Shown in pieces: positions 12,132 through 21,988 of a stretch of 64,000 nucleotides of DNA. Made by a program: the position numbers and the translations under genes. The stretch comes from Peribacillus frigoritolerans (GTDB lineage: Bacteria > Bacillota > Bacilli > Bacillales > DSM-1321): contig NZ_CP158190.1 in assembly GCF_040250305.1 (NCBI RefSeq), positions 100,001 through 164,000 of the forward strand, read 5' to 3'. A model generated the notes under the pieces. It was not told the origin of the DNA, made no database searches, and saw only the letters and a list, made by a program, of their open reading frames with translations. Positions within the stretch are counted from its first letter, which is position 1; each line of letters starts with the position of its first letter.

Positions 12132-13589
12132 ATGAGCAGCGATATTCGAGTTCGCTATGCACCGAGTCCGACTGGACATTTACATATTGGTAATGCACGG
12201 ACTGCTTTATTTAATTATTTATACGCACGAAATAAAGGCGGGAAATTCATCATCCGTATTGAAGATACCGACCAAAAGAGAAATATTGAAGGCGGAGAGG
12301 AAAGTCAGCTTAAATATTTGAAATGGCTTGGCATGGATTGGGATGAAGGTGTTGATGTAGGCGGTGAATACGGGCCATATCGTCAATCCGAAAGGAACGA
12401 CCTTTATCAGGAATTGTATCAAGAGCTTTTGGATAAGGGTTTAGCATATAAATGCTATTGTACGGAAGAAGAGCTTGAAGCAGAGCGTGAAGGACAGGTC
12501 GAACGCAATGAAACGCCAAAATATTCTGGGAAGTGCAAGCATTTAACTGAGGAAGAGCAAGCGGAACTAGTGGCACAAGGAAGAAAACCGAGCATTCGCT
12601 TTGCCGTTCCAGCTGGGAAGGTCCTTACTTTCAAAGATATGGTCAAGGATGAGGTTTCATTTGAAACAGATGGCTTTGGTGATTTTGTTATCGTTAAAAA
12701 AGATGGCATTCCAACTTATAACTTTGCAGTGGCCGTCGATGATCATTTGATGAAGATTTCACATGTCCTTCGCGGTGATGATCATATCTCCAATACTCCA
12801 AAACAATTGATGATTTATGAAGCTTTCGGCTGGGAACCGCCGGTATTCGGACATATGACGCTGATTGTAAACGAAAGCAGGAAGAAACTGAGTAAACGTG
12901 ATGAGTCGATCATTCAATTCATTGAGCAATATGAAGAGCTAGGTTATGTTCCTGAAGCGTTATTCAATTTCATTACATTACTAGGATGGTCTCCGGTCGG
13001 GGAGGAAGAGATTTTCACGAAGGAAGAATTCATTAATAATTTCGATGCTGACCGGCTGTCTAAATCACCTGCACTTTTCGATAAACAAAAGCTTACATGG
13101 ATGAATAACCAATATGTGAAGCAATTGGACGTCAATCGTGCAGTGGACTTGTCAATGCCTCACTTAATTAAAGCGGGGAAGGTTTCAGAGACACTGACCG
13201 CCGAAGAAGAAGAGTGGGTACATGGGCTAGTTTCCCTTTTTCAAGAGCAGATGAGTTATGGAGCGGAAATAGTCGAGCTATCTGAACTGTTTTTCAAGGA
13301 TGAGGTCGTGTTCGAGGAAGAAGCTAAGGAAGTGCTGGCTGAAGAACAGGTGCCGGAAGTCATGAAAGCTTTCCTTCAGGAGATTGAAGGGCTTGAAGAA
13401 TTTAACGCGGATGAAATCAAGAAGTCCATTAAAGCCGTACAAAAAGGCACAGGTCATAAAGGGAAAAAATTATTCATGCCTATAAGGGCTGCCGTCACGG
13501 GCCAAACACATGGTCCTGACTTGCCTAAGGCGATTTCATTACTGGGCAAGGAAAAAATTAAACAGCGTATTCAGAGTATTTTATATTAA
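12132..13589 (+). CDS. gltX: Glutamyl-tRNA synthetase
   Basis: 485-aa class I synthetase. The HIGH-type motif is HLHIG (16-20) and the KMSKS-type motif is KLSKR (252-256). The anticodon-binding C-terminal domain is intact. Bacilli usually lack GlnRS, so this enzyme is expected to be non-discriminating, with Gln-tRNA made by GatCAB; that is inference from the clade. GGGAGG lies 12 nt before the ATG, a slightly long spacing over an AT-rich linker. Confidence 0.97.
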   Translation: MSSDIRVRYAPSPTGHLHIGNARTALFNYLYARNKGGKFIIRIEDTDQKRNIEGGEESQLKYLKWLGMDWDEGVDVGGEYGPYRQSERNDLYQELYQELLDKGLAYKCYCTEEELEAEREGQVERNETPKYSGKCKHLTEEEQAELVAQGRKPSIRFAVPAGKVLTFKDMVKDEVSFETDGFGDFVIVKKDGIPTYNFAVAVDDHLMKISHVLRGDDHISNTPKQLMIYEAFGWEPPVFGHMTLIVNESRKKLSKRDESIIQFIEQYEELGYVPEALFNFITLLGWSPVGEEEIFTKEEFINNFDADRLSKSPALFDKQKLTWMNNQYVKQLDVNRAVDLSMPHLIKAGKVSETLTAEEEEWVHGLVSLFQEQMSYGAEIVELSELFFKDEVVFEEEAKEVLAEEQVPEVMKAFLQEIEGLEEFNADEIKKSIKAVQKGTGHKGKKLFMPIRAAVTGQTHGPDLPKAISLLGKEKIKQRIQSILY

Positions 13590-13593
13590 CAAT

Positions 13594-13621
13594 TTGTCGA
13601 AAATGTAATATAGTATTTAAT
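13594..13621 (+). promoter_or_regulatory. Promoter of the cysE T-box transcript
   Basis: TTGTCG at 13594-13599 and TTTAAT at 13616-13621 are separated by 16 nt, immediately downstream of the gltX stop and upstream of the T-box stem I. Confidence 0.55.
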
Positions 13622-13627
13622 AATCTT

Positions 13628-13904
13628 ACAAAAGAACGCGTAGATGGGGAGAAGTAAGTAAACGAAGCTTTTTAGAGAGAACCATAACCTGCTGAAAGTG
13701 GTTCAAGCCTCTCGTTTTCTGAAATGCACCCTTGAGTCCTTTGCTGAACTAACTTATAGTAGGCACAGGCGGAATTTCCTCCGTTACAGGGATTAAAGTT
13801 GGGGATGAAAAAAACAGGAAAAAGCTTTATCTGGTTTTTACATTCCAAACAGAGTGGAACCGCGCTTCAAGCGTCTCTGTCTATTTGGACAGAGACGCTT
13901 TTTT
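13628..13904 (+). promoter_or_regulatory. T-box riboswitch (tRNA-Cys) upstream of cysE-cysS
   Basis: A ~275-nt leader carries the T-box core AGAGTGGAACCGCG at 13851-13864. The terminator has a perfect 13-bp stem, 13869-13881 with 13888-13900, followed by a T run. A plausible specifier triplet TGC (Cys) lies at 13725-13727 in GAAATGCACC. Uncharged tRNA-Cys would stabilise the antiterminator and let cysE and cysS be transcribed. The specifier agrees with the two downstream genes. The leader start is approximate. Confidence 0.92.
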
Positions 13905-13966
13905 ATATGCTTTAAAAGCTTCAAAAGGGGATGTTGGAAAAGGACGGCACATAGGGGGGAATCATT

Positions 13967-14617
13967 TTGTTAAAGATGTTTAAAGAGGATATCGAAGTGG
14001 TTTTTGATCAAGATCCTGCTGCGCGCAGCTATTTGGAAGTCATATTGACGTACGCGGGTTTACATGCGATTTGGAGTCATAGGATGGCTCACGCACTATT
14101 CAAGAAGAAATTCTTTTTCCTGGCAAGAAGTATATCTCAAATCAGTCGGTTTTTTACCGGAATTGAAATTCATCCAGGGGCTACGATTGGCCGTCGTTTC
14201 TTCATTGACCATGGAATGGGGATCGTCATTGGCGAAACTTGTGAAATTGGCGACAATGTATCCGTCTTTCAAGGTGTAACCCTCGGGGGGACAGGAAAGG
14301 AAAAGGGAAAACGTCATCCTACGATAAAGGATAATGTCCTGATTGCTACAGGAGCAAAAGTGCTGGGTTCCATCACTGTTGGGGAAAACTCAAAAATCGG
14401 TGCAGGATCGGTTGTTTTAAAAGAGGTGCCGCCTAATTCTACAGTGGTTGGCATTCCAGGTAAAGTGGTCATTCAAGATGGTATCAAAATCAACAAAGAC
14501 CTAAATCATTGTGATCTTCCTGATCCAATCGCTGATCGCTTTAAGGAATTGGATAGTGAACTCAGGGCCTTAAGAGAGAAGTTGGCTGAACAGAAGCAGG
14601 AAGAAAGGAGTCTATAA
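13967..14617 (+). CDS. cysE: Serine O-acetyltransferase
   Basis: 216 aa. It makes O-acetylserine from serine and acetyl-CoA, the first committed step to cysteine. A helical N-terminus precedes a left-handed beta-helix of hexapeptide repeats (about 65-175) with the family motif [10 protein letters not shown]. The TTG at 13967 is preferred because AGGGGGGA lies 7-8 nt upstream; the next ATG, 9 nt later, would be too far. Placed between the Cys T-box and cysS, so synthesis and charging of cysteine share one signal. Confidence 0.94.
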   Translation: MLKMFKEDIEVVFDQDPAARSYLEVILTYAGLHAIWSHRMAHALFKKKFFFLARSISQISRFFTGIEIHPGATIGRRFFIDHGMGIVIGETCEIGDNVSVFQGVTLGGTGKEKGKRHPTIKDNVLIATGAKVLGSITVGENSKIGAGSVVLKEVPPNSTVVGIPGKVVIQDGIKINKDLNHCDLPDPIADRFKELDSELRALREKLAEQKQEERSL

Positions 14618-14618
14618 T

Positions 14619-16016
14619 ATGGCGATTAAAATATATAACACAGCAACAAGAAAAAAGGAAACCTTCGTCCCGATTGAAGAGGGAAAGGTGAAGATGTATG
14701 TATGCGGGCCCACTGTCTATAATTACATTCATATAGGTAATGCAAGACCGGCAATCGTATTCGATACCGTTCGTAGGTATTTGGATTACCGTGGATATGA
14801 TGTGCAATTCGTTTCGAACTTTACGGATGTGGATGATAAGCTGATTCGCGCGGCAAAAGAATTGGGTGAAGATGTACCGACCATCTCAGAGCGTTTCATC
14901 AAGGCTTATTTTGAAGACGTGTCGGCATTGGGCTGCAAAAAAGCGGATGCTCACCCAACCGTAATGGAGAACATGGATGCAATCATTGAATTCATCTCGG
15001 CATTAATTGAAAAAGGATTCGCTTATGAATCTGAAGGGGATGTGTATTACCGCACTCGTAAGTTTGAAGGATATGGAAAGCTTTCACATCAGTCCATCGA
15101 TGAGCTGCGAGTGGGGGCCCGTATTGAAATAGGGGAGAAAAAACAAGATGCCCTTGATTTTGCCCTTTGGAAAACGGCCAAGGATGATGAAATATCTTGG
15201 GAGAGCCCATGGGGTAAGGGGCGTCCTGGCTGGCATATAGAATGCTCCGCAATGGTCAAAAAGTATTTGGGCGATACGATCGATATTCATGCAGGGGGTC
15301 AAGATCTGGCTTTTCCGCATCATGAAAATGAAATTGCACAATCCGAGGCATTGACGGGTAAGACCTTTGCGAATTATTGGATGCATAACGGGTATATAAA
15401 TATTGAGAATGAAAAAATGTCTAAGTCCTTAGGCAATTTCGTCCTTGTGCATGACATCATTCAGAAGCATGATCCACAAGTGTTACGCTTCTTCATGTTA
15501 TCTGTACATTACCGTCATCCCATCAATTATAGCGAAGAAGTGCTTGAAAATGTAAAAGCGTCCCTTGAACGCTTAAGGACATCTTATCAAAACTTAAAGC
15601 ATCGTCTTCAAGTAAGTGACGGATTGACTGAGAATAATGATGTTTGGTTGGAGAAGCTTAATGAATTACAGGAACAATTCATTAAGGAAATGGACGATGA
15701 TTTCAACACAGCTAATGCAATATCCATGCTCTTTGAACTTTCCAAACAGGCGAATTATTACTTGATGGAGAAAAACACAGACAAGGAAGTAATTAATGCT
15801 TTCCTTGATAAATTCAACATCTTATTTTCTGTCCTGGGGTTATCCCTTGAAGAAGAGGGGCTTTTGGATGAAGAAATTGAAGGGTTGATACAGCAGAGAA
15901 TTCAAGCGCGGAAAGACCGCAATTTTGGGTTATCTGATGAAATTCGTGATCGCTTGAAAAACATGAATATCATATTAGAGGATACCCCTCAAGGTACAAG
16001 ATGGAAAAGAGGGTAA
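14619..16016 (+). CDS. cysS: Cysteinyl-tRNA synthetase
   Basis: 465-aa class I synthetase. The zinc ligand C29 sits in [17 protein letters not shown]; further ligands lie in the ECSAM and HHENE segments. KMSKS appears as EKMSKSLGN. It begins one base after the cysE stop and is followed 3 nt later by mrnC, so the five-gene unit is probably one transcript. Confidence 0.98.
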   Translation: MAIKIYNTATRKKETFVPIEEGKVKMYVCGPTVYNYIHIGNARPAIVFDTVRRYLDYRGYDVQFVSNFTDVDDKLIRAAKELGEDVPTISERFIKAYFEDVSALGCKKADAHPTVMENMDAIIEFISALIEKGFAYESEGDVYYRTRKFEGYGKLSHQSIDELRVGARIEIGEKKQDALDFALWKTAKDDEISWESPWGKGRPGWHIECSAMVKKYLGDTIDIHAGGQDLAFPHHENEIAQSEALTGKTFANYWMHNGYINIENEKMSKSLGNFVLVHDIIQKHDPQVLRFFMLSVHYRHPINYSEEVLENVKASLERLRTSYQNLKHRLQVSDGLTENNDVWLEKLNELQEQFIKEMDDDFNTANAISMLFELSKQANYYLMEKNTDKEVINAFLDKFNILFSVLGLSLEEEGLLDEEIEGLIQQRIQARKDRNFGLSDEIRDRLKNMNIILEDTPQGTRWKRG

Positions 16017-16019
16017 TTA

Positions 16020-16442
16020 ATGCTTCATTACGATAGTAAGGTAGATGCAAAAATGCTGAACAGTCTTGCTTTAGCATATATAGGTGATGCCGTATTCGAA
16101 ACATATATACGGCATCACCTCATTCAAAAAGGATCGGTCAAGCCTAATCTACTTCATAAAAAAGCTACATCTTTTGTAGCGGCTAAGGCGCAAAATAAAG
16201 TCATCCACTTTTTCCTGGAGTCAGATTGTTTATCGGAAGAGGAATCCGCAGTCGTTAGGCGCGGGCGAAATGCAAAATCCGGTACGGTACCGAAGAATAC
16301 AGATGTGCAAACGTATCGCTACAGTACAGCCTTCGAGGCACTTATGGGATTTTTGTATTTATCCGGCCGAATAGAAAGAATGGAAGAACTCATCAAAAAA
16401 TCCATTGAATACATTGAAGAAGAAAAGGGGAGTAACCCATGA
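16020..16442 (+). CDS. mrnC: Mini-ribonuclease III
   Basis: 140 aa. An RNase III catalytic domain without a double-stranded RNA-binding domain. The signature [12 protein letters not shown] is at about residues 16-27, and the second acidic motif is in the C-terminal half. In B. subtilis MrnC matures the ends of 23S rRNA. It overlaps rlmB by 4 nt. Confidence 0.95.
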   Translation: MLHYDSKVDAKMLNSLALAYIGDAVFETYIRHHLIQKGSVKPNLLHKKATSFVAAKAQNKVIHFFLESDCLSEEESAVVRRGRNAKSGTVPKNTDVQTYRYSTAFEALMGFLYLSGRIERMEELIKKSIEYIEEEKGSNP

Positions 16443-17182
16443 GCGAAGAATATATCATTGGCAGAAACCCCGTATTGGAAGCTCTTCGCTCCGAACGGGA
16501 TATTAACAAAATTTGGATAGCCGAAGGCTCGCAAAAAGGCTCGATGCAACCACTCATCGGTCTGGCGAAGGAAAAGAAGGTATTCGTGCAAATCGTACCG
16601 AAGAAAAAAATTGACCAAATGGCAGAAGGCATCCATCAAGGCGTTGTCGCACAAGTTGCTGCATATGAATATGTGGAGCTGGATGATTTATTCGCAAAAG
16701 CGGCTGAACGGGACGAAGCACCTTTTTTCATGATTCTTGATGAAGTTGAAGATCCGCATAATTTAGGGTCGATCATGAGGACGGCTGATGCAGTCGGTGC
16801 CCATGGAATCATCATTCCAAAAAGGAGAGCGGTGGGCTTGACTGCAACAGTGGCAAAAGCCTCGACGGGTGCAATCGAGTATATTCCGGTAGCTCGCGTT
16901 ACAAATTTGGCAAGAGCGGTTGAAGAGTTGAAAGAGCGTGGGGTATGGATAGTCGGTACCGATGCGAAAGGCAGCGATGATTACCGTAACATGGATGGAA
17001 AGATGCCTATCGGACTTGTTATCGGCAGCGAAGGAAAAGGCATGGCCCGGTTAATGAAGGATAAATGTGATTTTCTCGTCCGTCTCCCTATGGCAGGTCA
17101 AGTAACTTCGTTAAATGCATCGGTAGCAGCCGGTTTATTGATGTATGAGGTTTATAGAAAAAGAAATCCTCTAGGGCAATGA
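16439..17182 (+). CDS. rlmB: 23S rRNA (guanosine-2'-O-)-methyltransferase RlmB family (YacO)
   Basis: 247 aa. An N-terminal substrate-binding domain (about 1-75) precedes a SPOUT methyltransferase with all three motifs: [23 protein letters not shown], and [16 protein letters not shown] near the C-terminus with its knot. The start ATG overlaps the mrnC stop. The exact target nucleotide in Bacillus is inferred from the family. Confidence 0.94.
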   Translation: MSEEYIIGRNPVLEALRSERDINKIWIAEGSQKGSMQPLIGLAKEKKVFVQIVPKKKIDQMAEGIHQGVVAQVAAYEYVELDDLFAKAAERDEAPFFMILDEVEDPHNLGSIMRTADAVGAHGIIIPKRRAVGLTATVAKASTGAIEYIPVARVTNLARAVEELKERGVWIVGTDAKGSDDYRNMDGKMPIGLVIGSEGKGMARLMKDKCDFLVRLPMAGQVTSLNASVAAGLLMYEVYRKRNPLGQ

Positions 17183-17186
17183 TGAA

Positions 17187-17696
17187 ATGAATATTCTGTT
17201 GGTGGACGGTTATAACATTATTGGAGCTTGGCCGGAACTGAGAGAATTAAAGGAACGGGATCTTGCTGCTGCAAGGGACCGGTTGATAGAAATGATGGCG
17301 GAATATCAAGCATTTACCGGATACCGTGTAATTGTCGTATTTGACGCTCAATATGTTCAGGGAATTGCCCGCATATTCAAAAATCACAAAGTTGACGTAA
17401 TTTTTACAAAAGAAAATGAAACTGCGGATGAAAGAATTGAAAAGATGGCCATTGAACTGAATAATGTCAAAACGCAAATTCAAGTGGCAACCTCTGACTT
17501 CACGGAACAGTGGGTGATCTTCGGCCAAGGGGCCCTAAGGAAATCCGCTCGTGAACTGCTTATTGAAATGGAAGAAATTCAAGGCGAAATCAAGAAAGAT
17601 GTAAGAAAAACAACGACGATAAGACCCGTGGCTAAAATTCCTTTAAGTGAAGAAGTGGCAGAAATTTTCGAAAAATGGCGCCGGGGTAAAATATGA
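17187..17696 (+). CDS. rae1: Ribosome-associated endoribonuclease Rae1 (YacP)
   Basis: 169-aa NYN/PIN-like nuclease. The N-terminal LLVDGYNIIGAWPEL carries the first catalytic aspartate; further acidic residues follow in VVFDAQY and TADERIE. In B. subtilis it cleaves mRNAs in the ribosomal A site. It starts 4 nt after rlmB and is the last gene of the cysE unit before the sigH promoter. Confidence 0.93.
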   Translation: MNILLVDGYNIIGAWPELRELKERDLAAARDRLIEMMAEYQAFTGYRVIVVFDAQYVQGIARIFKNHKVDVIFTKENETADERIEKMAIELNNVKTQIQVATSDFTEQWVIFGQGALRKSARELLIEMEEIQGEIKKDVRKTTTIRPVAKIPLSEEVAEIFEKWRRGKI

Positions 17697-17700
17697 ACCA

Positions 17701-17730
17701 TTGACGGGTAAAATTTACCTGCTGTATAAT
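17701..17730 (+). promoter_or_regulatory. Sigma-A promoter of sigH
   Basis: TTGACG at 17701-17706 and a perfect TATAAT at 17725-17730 with an 18-nt spacer, located in the rae1-sigH gap. Confidence 0.8.
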
Positions 17731-17763
17731 ATTTCTATCTGAGTCAGGTCAGGGGGATATAAT

Positions 17764-18414
17764 GTGGGTCTCAAATTCGGAATGAAGCTTAACGAAAAGT
17801 ATCTGCAGTTTGAGGATGATGAATTGATAGGGTTGGTGCACACTGGAGACAGTGAAGCGCTGGATTATTTGATCCAAAAGTATCGTAATTTTGTAAGAGC
17901 GAAGGCAAGGACTTATTTCTTGATTGGTGCCGATAAGGAAGACATCGTGCAAGAAGGTATGATTGGTTTATATAAGGCCGTCCGTGATTTTAAAGGGGAT
18001 AAATTATCTTCTTTTAAAGCATTTGCAGAACTATGCATTACGAGGCAGATCATTACAGCTATCAAAACAGCAACACGTCAAAAACATATTCCGCTCAATT
18101 CCTATGTTTCCCTGGACAAGCCCATTTACGATGAGGAATCGGATCGAACTCTAATGGATATTATATCGGGTACGAAAGTTTTGGACCCGGAAGAACTGAT
18201 CATCAACCAAGAAGAGTTTGACGATATCGAATTAAAGATGGCCGAGCTCCTGAGTGATCTTGAGAGAAAAGTGTTAGCTCTTTACCTGGATGGACAAACC
18301 TACCAAGAAATTTCGGAAGAGTTGAACCGGCATGTTAAGTCAATCGACAACGCCCTTCAGCGGGTGAAAAGAAAGCTCGAGCGCTATCTGGAAGTAAGGG
18401 AAATCAGTTTATAA
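17764..18414 (+). CDS. sigH: RNA polymerase sigma-H factor
   Basis: 216 aa. It directs transcription of early sporulation and competence genes. Region 2 includes EDIVQEGMIGLYKAVRDF (about 60-77). Region 4 carries the helix-turn-helix YQEISEELNRHVKSIDNAL near the C-terminus. The start is GTG at 17764 after AGGGGG; an ATG two bases upstream is in another frame and soon stops. The N-terminus differs in length from B. subtilis SigH, but from GDSEALDYLI onward the match is close. Confidence 0.96.
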   Translation: MGLKFGMKLNEKYLQFEDDELIGLVHTGDSEALDYLIQKYRNFVRAKARTYFLIGADKEDIVQEGMIGLYKAVRDFKGDKLSSFKAFAELCITRQIITAIKTATRQKHIPLNSYVSLDKPIYDEESDRTLMDIISGTKVLDPEELIINQEEFDDIELKMAELLSDLERKVLALYLDGQTYQEISEELNRHVKSIDNALQRVKRKLERYLEVREISL

Positions 18415-18552
18415 TCCCTCCGCTTTTTCCGCTTAATTTCATCTGTCCCTTCTCCACATGGAAGTTTATTATTCACAAAGATTTTTAATGGATGTCAAGT
18501 AAACCGATATTCTGATTTCCGGTGCCCATAATCGTCGAAACCCGCTTTGATA

Positions 18553-18581
18553 TTGACAATAAAAAACAGCCGTGATAAGGT
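18553..18581 (+). promoter_or_regulatory. Promoter of rpmG-secE
   Basis: A perfect TTGACA at 18553-18558, 17 nt, then TAAGGT at 18576-18581 with an upstream TG (extended -10). It starts 35 nt before rpmG. Confidence 0.6.
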
Positions 18582-18615
18582 TTTATGGATATAGTAGATA
18601 GGATAGGTGTATCTA

Positions 18616-18765
18616 ATGCGAAAAAAAATAGTTCTTGCCTGCACTGATTGCGGTACAAGGAATTATAGTTATGAGAGCAAACAATCGACAAGCGGCGAAC
18701 GACTGGAAATCAAGAAATTTTGCAGTACGTGCAACTCACACTCGATTCATAAGGAAACGAAATAA
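18616..18765 (+). CDS. rpmG: 50S ribosomal protein L33 (zinc-binding form)
   Basis: 49 aa, starting MRKKIVLAC. Two CxxC pairs (C9/C12 and C36/C39) mark the zinc-containing L33 form. It is encoded just upstream of secE, as for the second L33 gene of B. subtilis. An AT-rich spacer follows a weak GGATAGG ribosome site. Confidence 0.95.
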   Translation: MRKKIVLACTDCGTRNYSYESKQSTSGERLEIKKFCSTCNSHSIHKETK

Positions 18766-18815
18766 CCGTTCTATAAATAGATTGACAGAAGCTTCTAATG
18801 CTTGGAGGTACATTC

Positions 18816-18998
18816 ATGAAACGTTTTACCGAATTTTTCAGCGGAGTCGCCCGCGAAATGCAAAAAGTAAGCTGGCCGAAACGCAAGGAGCTTACCAAAT
18901 ATACAATCGTGGTGGTAACGACTGTAGTATTTATGGCTTTATTCTTTACAGTGGTGGATTTGGGCATTTCCGAATTAATTCGCTTAGTTATTGAATAA
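18816..18998 (+). CDS. secE: Preprotein translocase subunit SecE
   Basis: 60 aa. The small SecE form has one amphipathic helix (EMQKVSWPKRKEL) and one membrane helix (TIVVVTTVVFMALFFTVVDL). It clamps SecY in the translocon. The ATG at 18816 follows GGAGG by 7 nt; an upstream in-frame ATG overlaps that ribosome site and was rejected. Confidence 0.96.
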   Translation: MKRFTEFFSGVAREMQKVSWPKRKELTKYTIVVVTTVVFMALFFTVVDLGISELIRLVIE

Positions 18999-19046
18999 GA
19001 GATTCGAAAATAAGGTATAATAGTGATAGAATAATATGTGTCAGCA

Positions 19047-19070
19047 GAAAAGCCCGGAAACGGGTTTTTT
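19047..19070 (+). terminator. Intrinsic terminator between secE and nusG
   Basis: AAAAGCCCG-GAAA-CGGGTTTTTT: a stem with a GNRA tetraloop directly followed by T residues. It implies that nusG is at least partly uncoupled from rpmG-secE. Confidence 0.75.
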
Positions 19071-19232
19071 AATTTGTCTTTTTTAATAAGTGAAGAAGTT
19101 CAAAATCGAGCACTGCTGTAATATGTTCACCACAATATATTCTAGTTAAGTCGGGATGACGCCGTATGGTTTTTTGGCTAAAACGTTCAAAGATAAAGAT
19201 TAATAAAGAAAATGATTGATTGCAGGGAGGGA

Positions 19233-19248
19233 AGGACGTTAAAGTCCT
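19233..19248 (+). other. Hairpin between the nusG ribosome site and start codon
   Basis: AGGAC-GTTAAA-GTCCT lies between GGGAGG (19225-19230) and the ATG at 19254. The linear distance, 23 nt, is too long for normal initiation. Folding this 5-bp hairpin would bring the site close to the start. Confidence 0.5.
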
Positions 19249-19253
19249 AACAC

Positions 19254-19787
19254 ATGGAAAAGAATTGGTATGTAGTTCACACCTATTCAGGTTATGAGAA
19301 CAAAGTTAAGGCTAACTTGGAAAAACGTGTTGAAACTATGGGGATGGAAGACAAGATCTTTCGCGTTGTAGTTCCAGAAGAAGAAGAAACAGAAGTGAAA
19401 GATGGCAAAAAGAAAGTGACCAAAAAGAAAGTATTTCCAGGATATGTGTTGGTTGAGATCATCATGACTGATGATTCATGGTATGTTGTCCGGAATACGC
19501 CTGGAGTAACAGGTTTCGTAGGTTCATCTGGAGCTGGTTCAAAACCGACTGCATTGCTGCCGGAAGAAATTGAAGTCGTTCTTAAACGAATGGGCGTAGA
19601 TGAAAGCAAAATCGAGGTTGATTTTGAAATCGGTGATACGGTTCAAGTTAAGGAAGGACCATTTGCAACATTTGCCGGCCCTATTGAAGAACTTGATAAA
19701 GACAAAGGTAAAGTAAGGGTTCTAGTCAATATGTTCGGCCGTGATACACCGGTTGAACTTGATTTTAATCAAGTGGAAAAATTATAA
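19254..19787 (+). CDS. nusG: Transcription termination/antitermination factor NusG
   Basis: 177 aa. An N-terminal NGN domain begins KNWYVVHTYSGYENKVK and contains VFPGYVLVE. A C-terminal KOW domain (about 125-175) follows. It binds RNA polymerase and, in Bacillus, stimulates pausing. The start is fixed by an in-frame TAA directly upstream of the ATG at 19254. The ribosome-site spacing is unusual (see the hairpin at 19233). Confidence 0.97.
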   Translation: MEKNWYVVHTYSGYENKVKANLEKRVETMGMEDKIFRVVVPEEEETEVKDGKKKVTKKKVFPGYVLVEIIMTDDSWYVVRNTPGVTGFVGSSGAGSKPTALLPEEIEVVLKRMGVDESKIEVDFEIGDTVQVKEGPFATFAGPIEELDKDKGKVRVLVNMFGRDTPVELDFNQVEKL

Positions 19788-19799
19788 ACGGAAAAAAAC

Positions 19800-19828
19800 T
19801 TGAAATTGCCTTTTGAAAGTGGTAAAAT
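19800..19828 (+). promoter_or_regulatory. Sigma-A promoter of rplK-rplA
   Basis: TTGAAA at 19800-19805, a 17-nt spacer and TAAAAT at 19823-19828 with an extended -10 TG. It lies in the nusG-rplK gap. Confidence 0.7.
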
Positions 19829-19961
19829 TTCAAAGGTCAGTATGTTTCAATTTTTAGGCCTCAACGATACAAGCATTCTTTATTAATATATAAAGAATTC
19901 AAGATGAGTGGGAGGGTATTACCCTATTACCACATCACGGACTTATAAGGAGGTGTGTCTC

Positions 19962-20387
19962 GTGGCTAAAAAAGTAATTAAAATGGTTAAATTGCAAATT
20001 CCTGCTGGTAAAGCGAATCCGGCACCGCCAGTCGGTCCTGCATTAGGTCAAGCTGGTGTAAACATCATGGGATTCTGTAAGGAGTTCAACGCTCGTACAG
20101 CAGATCAAGCTGGTCTAATTATTCCTGTTGAAATCACGGTATTTGAAGACCGTTCATTTACATTCATTACAAAAACTCCACCGGCTGCAGTATTGCTTAA
20201 GAAAGTAGCTGGTATCGAGTCTGGTTCTGGTGAACCTAACCGTAATAAAGTTGCTACAGTCAAGCGTGATCAAGTGCGCGAGATTGCTGAAACTAAAATG
20301 CCTGACCTAAACGCTGCAAGCGTTGAAGCTGCAATGCGTATGGTTGAAGGTACTGCTCGCAGCATGGGTATTGTCATCGAAGACTAA
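19962..20387 (+). CDS. rplK: 50S ribosomal protein L11
   Basis: 141 aa, in the GTPase-associated centre with 23S helices 43/44. It contains the L11 N-terminal proline-rich segment [16 protein letters not shown] and the RNA-binding C-terminal domain. The start is GTG at 19962 right after AAGGAGGTG; the longer in-frame reading overlaps the ribosome site and has no family match. Confidence 0.97.
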   Translation: MAKKVIKMVKLQIPAGKANPAPPVGPALGQAGVNIMGFCKEFNARTADQAGLIIPVEITVFEDRSFTFITKTPPAAVLLKKVAGIESGSGEPNRNKVATVKRDQVREIAETKMPDLNAASVEAAMRMVEGTARSMGIVIED

Positions 20388-20415
20388 TCCATGTAATTGC
20401 TATTTGTTTCTACGG

Positions 20416-20438
20416 GGTTGCGATTGATACTCGCAACC
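20416..20438 (+). other. Hairpin in the rplK-rplA spacer
   Basis: GGTTGCGA (20416-20423) pairs perfectly with TCGCAACC (20431-20438), followed by only TTTATT. It may be a processing site, a weak attenuator, or part of L1 feedback control. The last is inference only. Confidence 0.5.
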
Positions 20439-20491
20439 TTTATTCGTGGGAGGTCATTCCGTTAAAACCACAATTTAGGAGGATTTATATC

Positions 20492-21184
20492 ATGGCTAAA
20501 AAAGGTAAAAAGTATCTTGAAGCAGCTAAGCTTGTAGAAGTATCTAAGGCTTATGCTGTAACTGAAGCAATCGAAGTTGCTAAAAAAGCAAACTTCGCAA
20601 AATTCGATGCGACTGTTGAAGTTGCTTTCCGTTTAGGCGTAGACCCTAAGAAAGCCGACCAACAAATTCGTGGAGCTGTTGTTCTTCCGAATGGTACTGG
20701 TAAAACTCAACGCGTATTAGTATTCGCAAAAGGCGAAAAAGCAAAAGAAGCGGAAGCTGCTGGTGCTGACTACGTTGGCGAATCTGACTACATCAACAAA
20801 ATCCAACAAGGATGGTTCGAATTCGATGTAATCGTTGCGACTCCAGACATGATGGGTGAAGTTGGTAAACTTGGCCGTGTATTAGGACCTAAAGGTTTAA
20901 TGCCTAACCCTAAAACTGGCACAGTAACTTTCGATGTAACGAAAGCTGTTAATGAAATCAAAGCTGGTAAAGTTGAATACCGCGTAGATAAAGCTGGTAA
21001 CATCCACGCTCCAATCGGTAAAGTATCTTTCGAAGATGCTAAACTAGTGGAAAACTTCACTACTATCTATGATACATTATTGAAAGTTAAACCTGCGGCT
21101 GCTAAAGGAACTTACATGAAAAACGTTTCTGTAACAACTACAATGGGCCCTGGTGTGAAAGTTGATCCTTCTTCTTTCAAATAA
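20492..21184 (+). CDS. rplA: 50S ribosomal protein L1
   Basis: 230 aa, a two-domain protein of the L1 stalk. The signature MPNPKTGTV is in the second domain. It starts after TTAGGAGGA and is the second gene of the rplKA unit. Confidence 0.97.
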   Translation: MAKKGKKYLEAAKLVEVSKAYAVTEAIEVAKKANFAKFDATVEVAFRLGVDPKKADQQIRGAVVLPNGTGKTQRVLVFAKGEKAKEAEAAGADYVGESDYINKIQQGWFEFDVIVATPDMMGEVGKLGRVLGPKGLMPNPKTGTVTFDVTKAVNEIKAGKVEYRVDKAGNIHAPIGKVSFEDAKLVENFTTIYDTLLKVKPAAAKGTYMKNVSVTTTMGPGVKVDPSSFK

Positions 21185-21188
21185 ATAA

Positions 21189-21218
21189 TTGACATACCAA
21201 AACTATTATTGTTATAAT
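21189..21218 (+). promoter_or_regulatory. Sigma-A promoter of rplJ-rplL
   Basis: Perfect TTGACA (21189-21194) and TATAAT (21213-21218) with an 18-nt spacer, beginning only a few bases after the rplA stop. Confidence 0.85.
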
Positions 21219-21227
21219 AAGTTTTGT

Positions 21228-21424
21228 TGTGAATAAATGAATACTATTTGTACCGTAGACAGTAGGTGCTCATTACGAGCTTAATTCCCTGCCGAGGTAA
21301 TTCGATAATAATAGTCCTGGACTATGACTTTTGAAATTACTGCCTTCATGTCTGCAATAGAGATGAAGGCTTTTTCTTTGAAACGGTATAAATGTTTTCA
21401 AGCAAATCTACAGGAGGTGTAAGG
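21228..21424 (+). promoter_or_regulatory. L10 leader RNA with attenuator upstream of rplJ
   Basis: The ~200-nt leader between the rplJL promoter and rplJ contains paired elements around AGTAGGTGC and CCTGCCGAGG. It ends in a terminator-like hairpin, GCCTTCAT...ATGAAGGC (21342-21370), followed by TTTTTC. This is the arrangement of the Firmicutes L10 leader, where the L10-L12 complex represses its own mRNA. Family membership was judged by eye, not by covariance search. Confidence 0.75.
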
Positions 21425-21925
21425 ATGAACGCAATTATTGAACAAAAGCAAAAAATCGTTGCTGAGATTTCTGAAAAGTTAACTTCAAGCCAATCAACAG
21501 TAGTTGTTGACTACCGTGGATTGACTGTTGCTGAAGTAACAGAACTTCGTAAGCAACTTCGTGAAGCTGGCGTTGAGTTTAAAGTTTACAAAAACTCTAT
21601 GACTCGCCGTGCTGCTGAAAGTGCTGAACTTAGCGCTTTGAACGAATCATTAACAGGTCCAAACGCAATTGCATTCTCAACTGAAGATGTTATTGCGCCA
21701 GCAAAAATCCTTAACGATTTTGCGAAAAAACATGAAGCTTTAGAAATCAAAGCTGGAGTAATCGAAGGAAATGTTGCAACTGCTGAAGAAATTAAAGCTC
21801 TTGCAGAACTACCTTCACGCGAAGGCCTACTTTCAATGCTACTCAGCGTGCTACAAGCACCTATGCGCGGACTTGCTCTTGCTACAAAAGCTGTTGCAGA
21901 GCAAAAAGAAGAACAAGGCGCGTAA
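21425..21925 (+). CDS. rplJ: 50S ribosomal protein L10
   Basis: 166 aa. It anchors L7/L12 dimers at the stalk base. The N-terminal domain contains [20 protein letters not shown]; the C-terminal helix ends in AVAEQKEE. The start was moved to the ATG at 21425, just after AGGAGGTG; the upstream in-frame reading extends into the leader. Confidence 0.97.
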   Translation: MNAIIEQKQKIVAEISEKLTSSQSTVVVDYRGLTVAEVTELRKQLREAGVEFKVYKNSMTRRAAESAELSALNESLTGPNAIAFSTEDVIAPAKILNDFAKKHEALEIKAGVIEGNVATAEEIKALAELPSREGLLSMLLSVLQAPMRGLALATKAVAEQKEEQGA

Positions 21926-21988
21926 GCTGACCGCTTATTTAGCCTGCTGATTCAAAAAAAAACCAACCATTTCGAGGAGGAAATAAAA

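Noticed and set aside
18635..18994. 119-codon open frame across rpmG and secE
   Set aside because: It is a shifted-frame shadow of two well-supported genes.
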